Positions 57,455 to 64,000 of a stretch of DNA of 64,000 bases are shown here, one piece after another (positions within the stretch are counted from its first letter, which is position 1; the number at the start of each line of letters is the position of its first letter). A program made the translations under genes and the position numbers. Below the pieces are notes generated by a model. It did no database searches and was not told where the DNA came from. It was given only the letters and a program-made list of their open reading frames with translations. Where the stretch lies: NCBI GenBank assembly GCA_003586115.2, contig QVOM02000126.1:59772456-59836455 (forward strand). Reading direction: 5' to 3'. Source of the DNA: Salvator merianae. Lineage: Eukaryota > Chordata > Lepidosauria > Squamata > Teiidae.

Positions 57455-57814
57455 TAGGGATGTGTGTGGAAAAAAAAAATCATTTTTGATTTGTTTTTTA
57501 ATTGAAATCCAAATTTTCAATTCATCAGCAAATTCCGTTGTCGAAAAATGCATTTTTTGCCTTCGTTTTCGCATTTTTCGCCTTCATTTTTCGATTGAAA
57601 ATGCCATTGAAAATGCCATTTTCATGGTTTAAACTTAGCGAAAAAGTGTGAAAAAGTGAATATTTGAAGAATCTTGTTTTCGCAAAAGAATAGGCTTTTT
57701 TGTTTTCGATCAAAAACCCGTGAGAAAAAAGACATTTTCGTTTCAGTGTGAAAATTCGTGAAAATGAATCTTTGAATGAATTTTTGAATACGAATCAAAA
57801 TTTGCATATCCCTA
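57455..57814. mobile_element. MITE, TAGGGATGTGCA family, copy 2
   Basis: The left end TAGGGATGTGTGTGGAAA and the reverse complement of the right end TAGGGATATGCAAATTTTGA are inverted repeats. The interior is a mass of short alternating motifs (TTTTCG, CGAAAA, GAAAATG) on both strands, giving many potential stem pairings. No target duplication is obvious. Confidence 0.7.
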
Positions 57815-58574
57815 CTACACATTGAAGGCTGAGGAAGACGTCTTCTTTGTGGTGGGATCCTCCAATCCTGCTTCACCCAGCACCTGCCATTCAAGGAGTC
57901 TTCAAAGCTGTAAAGCTTTGACCTTTCCACCTGGTGCAGTTTAATGCTAGAGAAGACAGGACCCTAGAAGTCAGTCATTTTCTATCTGCACTGAATTGTG
58001 CACAGTGGAAGTCAGTCCCGACAAGTCAGTCCAACTTCTGCCATCTCTCTATATGATGGTAGGAAAGCAAGGGGGCAAAAAGCATCTTTGGAGTTTTTTG
58101 CTGGGTTTATTGGTAGAGCTCCTCTAAGACTGGTTTCATTCCTCAGAGGCTAGCTAAAGGCTGAATGGGGTCAGTGACTCATAATCACCAGACCCCAAGG
58201 CCTCTTATCAGGCATCCTTTTTGGTACTTCTGGATGTAGTCTGAGACTTGAATAAGTTGATAGTAGCAGAGGTAGGTGTTAGCAACAGGGAAGCAGAAGA
58301 CTTATGTAGGATGGATAAGATAAAGATTGTAAAGACACTTCTGAATGGGAATGGAAGTGAGTTGAAACTGGATTAAGGCTTTGGTGTAGATGGTTCCCTC
58401 TTCCAATGGCATTCTAAGCCACAGTCCCTCAACTCTTTTCTTTTGCTTTTCTGCCATGTTCTAACCACCACCTGTGCAAAACCTCTCCTGTCTGGCATTT
58501 CTTTATTTGTGACTCATTTTCTGCTATTCTTTATCTATTTCTTTCTTCTACCCCTCATGGTGTGATTGCTTCTG
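57815..58574. other. Unassigned stretch
   Basis: No gene. GAGTTGAAACTGGATTAAGG at 58360-58379 resembles one arm end of the foldback MITE at 39974-40194 but is too short to call. Confidence 0.3.
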
Positions 58575-58735
58575 GTAATATGAGGCTGTATGCCTCTGAA
58601 GGGCATCTTCTGGGAGACTGTGTTCATGTCCTGCTAGTGACTTTCTTGTGCAGCTGGTTGGCCACTGTGAGAACTGACTGCTGAATTAGATAGGCCATGG
58701 CTCCCATCCAGTGGGGTATTTCTTGTGTTTCTTAT
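58575..58735 (+). mobile_element. Amniote dispersed repeat, CAGCTGGTTGGCCACTGTG type
   Basis: AGCTGGTTGGCCACTGTGAG, then GATAGGCCATGGCTCCCATC, followed by TTCTTGTGTTTCTTATG, is the 3' end of this repeat and the best preserved of the three fragments seen (others at 17045 and, inverted, 20528). Confidence 0.6.
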
Positions 58736-59129
58736 GTCCTTTATTTGGATCTTTGCTTCTGAGCCCACTGTCTTCTCTTCTTCCATTTTCTGTGATGCAG
58801 CAGTCTCCGTCTCTCTGGATTCTTCAGCTACTCATCTATCAGAGCTCTGTTCAGTTATATCTAAGCTCTGTGGTCAAGTTTTGTGAAAATTGAACCACAC
58901 CTTTCAGTTTGTTCCTGGGAAATGTTCTCATTCCTGACTGCTGTGTGATTGTGCCTTCCATTTTAACCATCCAAATAATTGTGAGCAAGCCTTGCCTTTG
59001 CCATGGATAACGGTGACTAAGAAAGGAATTGATCAACTAAATATGGCAATATGTTTATGGTACAGCACTGCACATTGCAATGACCACTCCTGGTGAGGAA
59101 TGGGGCAAGTGTGATGTCACTTGTATGAC

Positions 59130-59505
59130 ATCCCAACCCAGCCCACCTTCAGAGCCAGGGAACAGAAGTTGTCTAGCCTCCCTAGTTGCAGCCTGAGAGG
59201 ATTTCTCTGTGACTCCAGAAACAGTCCCACAAGTGGATCATCTTCCAGAGATCAGCAGAAAGTCGCCAAATTCTGGAATGGGGCTGGACTTCTCCTGCCA
59301 TCACCACTGGTCTCCATGGCTGCAGGAGGCTTGGGACCCAGCCTGGAAACACAAGGGACACCACTTTAAGGTGGTCACTGGGTAGAGTGCTCTTAGGGGT
59401 GTTTTTTGCACCCAGGCCAGGCAAGATGCCTAACAGGGAATGTGCTGGCATCTGGAACCAGACTGGGTGCAATCCTAGTGAACTGTGTACTCCAAGTGGA
59501 CTCTG
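59130..59505. mobile_element. MITE-like repeat related to 43330-43790
   Basis: CCAGGGAACAGAAGTTGTCT, GACACCACTTTAAGGTGGTC and AGGGGTGTTTTTTGCACCCA correspond to the same-order segments at 43460-43710. ACCACTTTAAGGTGGT is itself a near-perfect palindrome. The terminus is lost where the next MITE begins at 59520. Confidence 0.55.
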
Positions 59506-59519
59506 CAGGTGTTGCCTTA

Positions 59520-59998
59520 GGCTATTTCCACTCTTACCTTATTGGGCTGGGCTGGCAGGACCAGCCCATCCATAGCCGTTGCATCAGGAACAGCTCCACA
59601 GTCCCAGGACAGACCTTACACATTTGGAAGGCCGTCCCGGGACGGGGCCCTGCACTGGCTCCAGAGATTGCATGATCTCCAGAGCCAATTCCGAGGTCAC
59701 CAGACACATGGAACTGAAGTTCCTAGCCTTGGTTCCCCCGGGAAGCCATTTTGGTGGCACAATTTGATGCACTATGAAATGGGTCCCCCTGCTAAATTGT
59801 AACGGGAAAGGTCTATCAGTATCCCACCATAGCCATCCATTTTGGCCACCTAGACGTGGCCTGGCTTCATCCCAATAAGGATGGAGTGGCCCAGAGAGAG
59901 GAAGGGGCTTCTCTCTTCTGCTGCAGTGAGCAAAACAGCATGTCTCAGAGAGGGACAGGTCTTCTGCTGTCCTGGTTCAACAGGAAGTGCAGAAAGGC
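59520..59998. mobile_element. MITE, CCTTTCTGCACTT family
   Basis: The left end GGCTATTTCCACTCTTACC and the reverse complement of the right end GCCTTTCTGCACTTCCTG are inverted repeats. The left flank is TTA and the right flank TAA, not a direct duplication. A subterminal hairpin GGGCTGG...CCAGCCC lies at about 59543-59570. The interior GAAGTTCCTAGCCTTGG is shared with other copies. Confidence 0.7.
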
Positions 59999-61059
59999 TA
60001 AGGCATCCAACAATAACTGCAGGACTACACATTCCCTATCTATCTTATGTAAATTGTTATAAGGTAGACATGAGCATCACTTCTGGCCTTCTGAGGTTGT
60101 TGGGTTCTAACTGTATTAACACTGGCCTTTGGCAATAGTAGGGTAGGATGATGGGAACTAACCTCTAGTAATATTTTGAGGGCAACTCATTTCCTATCCC
60201 TATCTGAAAGGGCTTCATCTTGACCAAGTCAGAAGCAAAAGTGTACTCAGCAATGTTGGAACACAGTTTCCCAAGGATATACCAACTATGCCTCTCAATG
60301 ATATTTGCAGGGCTTTATGTTTTAGGACCTGGCATTTGATAACATCTGCTGATGTTTGGGTCTAAAGTAACTTACTTGCTAAGGGCCAAGCACAGACCTG
60401 CAAGCTTTACCATTCTCCTTTGATCAGTTGTTTCATTCTGTTTTTAAAGTCTCAGGTCACCACCAGATAATTTAGGGGACAGTAAGTGTGGGTCATGGCA
60501 AATGAAACTGGCAACAATTTTACAAAATATAGTCCTGAATCAGCACTGGTTGTAGATTTGAACTTTCATCAAGAGACCAAAAGCATGCTATCTTTGCTAG
60601 AGATATATACAACTTTTCATTTCCCATATCAATCATGAGAACAAGTTGAAGTTCAGATAATGGCCAGTTCAATTTACCCTAATTGTTAAGGACTTAGCCT
60701 GACTGTTTGCATTACAGACTGCAGCCAGTGGGTTCTCAGTAGGGGTTTGCAGCCTACTCCATCCCATAACAAACCCATGTTCATGCGTCAGTTCAGATCC
60801 ATCACCCTGAGATAAACTGTGAATATTGTCCTTTGTCCTGAGCTGCATTCTTTTCTGCATTGTGTGCTGACTATTTAAGGATTTAAAGGCTCATTTGCAC
60901 AATTCCTTTGTCAGCGGCCTCCATACAGAATGAAAAAGTGATGGGCTTCTCTGTCTGGGTTATGCCCAGGAGCTCTTGTGACTGAAATCTACATACATAA
61001 TTTCCCCCCTTCTTACACACGCATACACACAATGTCAGCACCAGAGAAGAGAAGAAAAG

Positions 61060-61060
<1 letters not shown>
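59999..61060. other. Unassigned stretch
   Basis: No recognisable gene or repeat. Confidence 0.35.
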
Positions 61061-61122
<62 letters not shown>

Positions 61123-61123
61123 A
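61061..61123. repeat. (GAAA)n microsatellite
   Basis: About fifteen perfect GAAA units; the K/E/R-rich frames across it are artefacts. Confidence 0.97.
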
Positions 61124-62074
61124 GATGGAAAAAAGAAATAATGTGTCTCTTCTGCAGCTTCTAAGGTTACAGGTTAATAGATGATTTGTTTTCATCTTTT
61201 GTGGCATAATAAATGGAAGGCTTGAAAACAAGTAGTTTAAAAAAAAAAGAGAGAGACAGAGAAATACAAGGCGGATATGAAGCATAGTTTGAAAAGATTA
61301 GGTTACACTACCAGCCTTTACATCATTATTTGGAGGAAATATATGTTATGGAAACAAATGGAAGGGAGCCAAAAACTGCATGTGGACGATTGTGTAGCCT
61401 GAGGTTTCACAAGAGACCACCTACTTCATTCAGGATTTTGATTTGGTTTATTTGTGATCAACACCCAAACTGTCTGCTGCTTTGAAGGACTAACCCTCTT
61501 AATTTTCTTCAGCACCCCACAGAATGAACTGAATGATTGTGAAAAGGATTAGTTGTCCAATGAACTTGCTTCACTTGTATTTTGGTTCACATTAAGATGT
61601 TCAATAAGTATGCTAATTCACCCTGACTCTTTTACCTGTGTGCCATATTATTTGACCAGTGTTCTTTCTACAGCAACAGTGAATCTCCTTCAGAGTCAGA
61701 ATTATATGGGAAGGTGTGGATATAGCCACATGCTAACTTAGTACACAGTGCCAGCCTGGGACATTTTGCTGGTGGTGGCAGAGAGTAAGTGAACAAATAT
61801 CCCCCATTATTATTGACAGAAGCTGACTACACTAACAGTTTAATCTTATTTCCATATTGGAAAATGATAATAGCTTCCATGCATCTAGAATAGAAAAGCT
61901 TTGTTCTGAGGGCAAAAGGCAAGCTGTCAAATAGTCCCTAGTCCTGTTCAGATAGAAAATTGGATTCTGGAAGAGATATATACTACCATTACTACCAATC
62001 CAGCACATGTCATCCAATGGAACTGAATCTATTTATGCATAGAAAGAACAGCAAAGGGTTTGAAAGTGATTCCT

Positions 62075-62165
62075 CTTCCTTCCTTCCTTCCTTCCTTCCT
62101 TCCTTCCTTCCTTCCTTCCTTCCTTCCTTCCTTCCTTCCTTCCTTCCTTCCTTCCTTCCTTCCTT
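62075..62165. repeat. (CTTC)n microsatellite
   Basis: About 22 uninterrupted CTTC units, the longest tetranucleotide array in the window. Confidence 0.97.
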
Positions 62166-62292
62166 TTGAACCTTTCCATAAGAAATAATGTATTTTTCAT
62201 GTAACATGTGTGCATACAAATAGTAAATATAAAATCTATAGAAGTACAAATGTAAAATAGGTACAGGCTCATGTTAAAACACAGTTGAACAA

Positions 62293-62472
62293 ATCCACTT
62301 TTGATTTACCTTCAGAGTAAGATAGCCCATCAGCAAAATGACTAGCCATTCTCATTCCACATTATCTAACCCTAATGGGAATTTTCTGGGTAGGCACTGT
62401 GGAAGGAAAACTGTTTGTCACTATGCTGATGTGTTCTCTTGCTCTGAAGGTGAATTACATTTGGATCTGGAA
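62293..62472. mobile_element. Long-TIR foldback MITE, copy 3 (degraded)
   Basis: CTTCAGAGTAAGATAGCCCATCA on the left mirrors GATGTGTTCTCTTGCTCTG on the right, with CATTATCTAACCCTAATGGG near the turn. It aligns with 35191-35388 and 39974-40194; the outer termini have decayed. Confidence 0.7.
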
Positions 62473-62689
62473 GGGGGACCCTAAACACAGGGTGGAAAAG
62501 TCTGAAAGGGGATTATAAGCAAGCTTGCCATGGATGACAGAGGGATTCTGAGAAATCCAATGTGTGTGGCCAGAACCAGTGTATGTGGAGCTTGTGTTAG
62601 GAGATCATTTGTACTCAGTTTTGGAATTTCCTTCCAATAGGGAGTGAATGACTGTCTAATGTCAGCAGGTCATCTGAAGTAAGATCTGC

Positions 62690-63010
62690 ATGATGCGTGT
62701 AATCCCACACCATACAGGTCCGATCTTGGACTGGATGGAGCAATCCAGCCTAAGACTGGAGGGGCAGCCAGTGGTCTGTGCCAAAGGTCATCTGCATTAT
62801 GGATGTCCCATCCAGGTGTCCAAAGTTGCCAGTGGTGGGTATTTTAGCTGGGTGCCCAGAAGTGATGTACTTCCAGCACCACTTCCAGGTGCCTAGTGAA
62901 ATGGTATCAGACTCCTTACACCCGATAGACTAGTTCAGGTACTCATTGCAATTCTCATGTAAGTGCTGGGCCAGTCTACTGTTGGGGAATGTTTTAGAGC
63001 AGGTAATAGA
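62690..63010. mobile_element. Possible MITE remnant
   Basis: GGTCCGATCTTGGACTGGAT and internal CAGAAGTGATGTACTTCCAG resemble interiors of the local MITEs near 37860 and 43520. I could not pair the ends. Confidence 0.3.
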
Positions 63011-63368
63011 TCCATTTTCACATTGTAACCCAACCCAATAGCACACCCACACAAATAAAATGTTATGTTGGGAGGAACTGGCCCACAAAGTGAATGCTGC
63101 ATTCATCAAGGGCCTAGAGGCTTAGGAATTGAAGCATTTATGTCTGCCCATGTGGGTAGGTAGAGTGGGTAGGGCAGGTGTGCCAATTGGTTGTCTTTCA
63201 GTACGGGAGACTGAGCTGTGGTACCAGCCAAGCTGTTGAGTGCATATTATTTGATGTCTTGTGTCTGTGTTTTGAAACTGACAAGTTGAATTTATCTGTT
63301 GTGAAATAAAGAATGTACTCCCACAGTTGCATATCTCCTCTGAAATACTGAGAAACCAGCTGAATGGA

Positions 63369-63490
63369 GTTAGTGTGGTGTAGCAGCTAAAATACTGAAT
63401 TGCATCCTGCTTGACCATGGAGTTCACTAGGACAATCTTTGCCTCTCAGTTTGAACTACTTCACAGGGTTTTTGTGAGGGTAAATTAAAG
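63369..63490 (+). mobile_element. tRNA-derived SINE remnant (GTGTGGTGTAG head)
   Basis: TTAGTGTGGTGTAGCAGC carries an A-box-like TGGTGTAGCAG. The later CTCTCAGTTTGAACTACTTC and CACAGGGTTTTTGTGAGGG match the body of the squamate SINE type that includes CTACCTCACAGGGTTGTTG. The B box is lost. Confidence 0.6.
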
Positions 63491-64000
63491 GGGAGTACAT
63501 AGCACCTGCTATCTTGTTGTTTTCCCCTGACAATGCTTTAAAGGCATAAAAAAGTGCCCATATTAAGGAACATTCCTGATTTAGAGAAGCATTGTAGATA
63601 CTCAGAAAATATACTTTTACAAGCGGACACCAACTAGAGCTTCTTTTGCTACAATGACAGTTTTCCTCTAGGCAAGCTCTGAGCTATAGAAATTACGTAT
63701 GACAGGGATCCTGCCCTCTGATCTTTGCACTTAATATAGGGCTGTGCAAAAGTATTGCACTAATGTAAAAAGTATGTGCCTCTGCAATCAGAGGAAACTG
63801 GGGCGCATGTGGAGGATCTCCTCCACCTCTTCTGTTGCCCATGATAGGCAAAGCAAATATTAACTGTGTTATCATAATTTTGATAATGTACAATTGTTTT
63901 GGATCTGCTATTTAACAATACAGTAGTAAAATATGGATCTGATATGATGATAATATAATAACATGGACACCATTTTGAAGCAGGACCCAAACATCCCAGG
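63491..64000. other. Unassigned end of window
   Basis: No gene or repeat recognised. Confidence 0.35.

Noticed and set aside
62010..62272. Repetitive R/K/E/G frames
   Set aside because: Translation of the CTTC microsatellite.
1..64000. CRISPR array, bacterial operon or endogenous retrovirus
   Set aside because: No regularly spaced repeats, no ribosome-binding or operon structure, and no LTR pair, primer-binding site or retroviral domain was seen.

Overview
The window reads as nuclear DNA of a vertebrate, most likely a squamate reptile (lizard, gecko or snake). This rests on the repeat content: a degenerate BovB/RTE reverse-transcriptase fragment, an L2-type LINE ending in (AAAT)n, an R4/Dong-like LINE fragment, several tRNA-derived SINEs (one with an L2-like tail), long microsatellites, and dozens of short inverted-repeat DNA transposons. 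The species assignment is inference. I recognise no host protein-coding exon, tRNA, rRNA, CRISPR array or other RNA gene. The longest open frames (193 and 208 codons, around 33709-34829) lie largely inside a non-autonomous transposon and look fortuitous. The window is best read as intergenic or intronic DNA shaped by transposons.

Layout. 1-4,200: an inverted-repeat MITE (1493-1958), a TA microsatellite, otherwise unassigned. 4,200-9,710: a tRNA-SINE, an L2 LINE split by a nested MITE (5640-6491), several MITEs with TIRs like GGNCCTTTCTGCACTT, and a nested pair in which a CpG-rich hAT-like element (9296-9631, 8-bp duplication GGCATTTG) sits inside a MITE. 9,710-20,500: mostly unassigned, with SINE/LINE tails, an AC array and small MITEs. 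20,500-30,000: a composite MITE, an ATA array, a 1.1-kb non-autonomous transposon (23207-24296), an R4-like LINE remnant, two GCCTGTTTGCACTT MITEs and a tRNA/L2 SINE. 30,000-41,700: a second, longer copy of the 1.1-kb transposon (33881-35106), foldback MITEs, a 65-bp inverted repeat and a MITE cluster. 41,700-64,000: another GCCTGTTTGCACTT MITE with a TTA duplication, seven perfect telomeric hexamers (46204-46245), the BovB remnant, further MITEs, SINE remnants, and long GAAA and TTCC arrays.

The strongest pattern is a set of related MITE families with termini of the form GG(N)C(C/T)(G/T)TTT(G/C)(T/G)CACTT. Several copies are flanked by identical 3-bp TTA, TAA, TAT or TTT duplications, which points to PIF/Harbinger (Tourist-like) mobilisation. 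One family carries a subterminal hairpin whose two arms diverge in sequence between copies yet still pair. No transposase able to move any of these elements is visible, so all would depend on enzymes encoded elsewhere.
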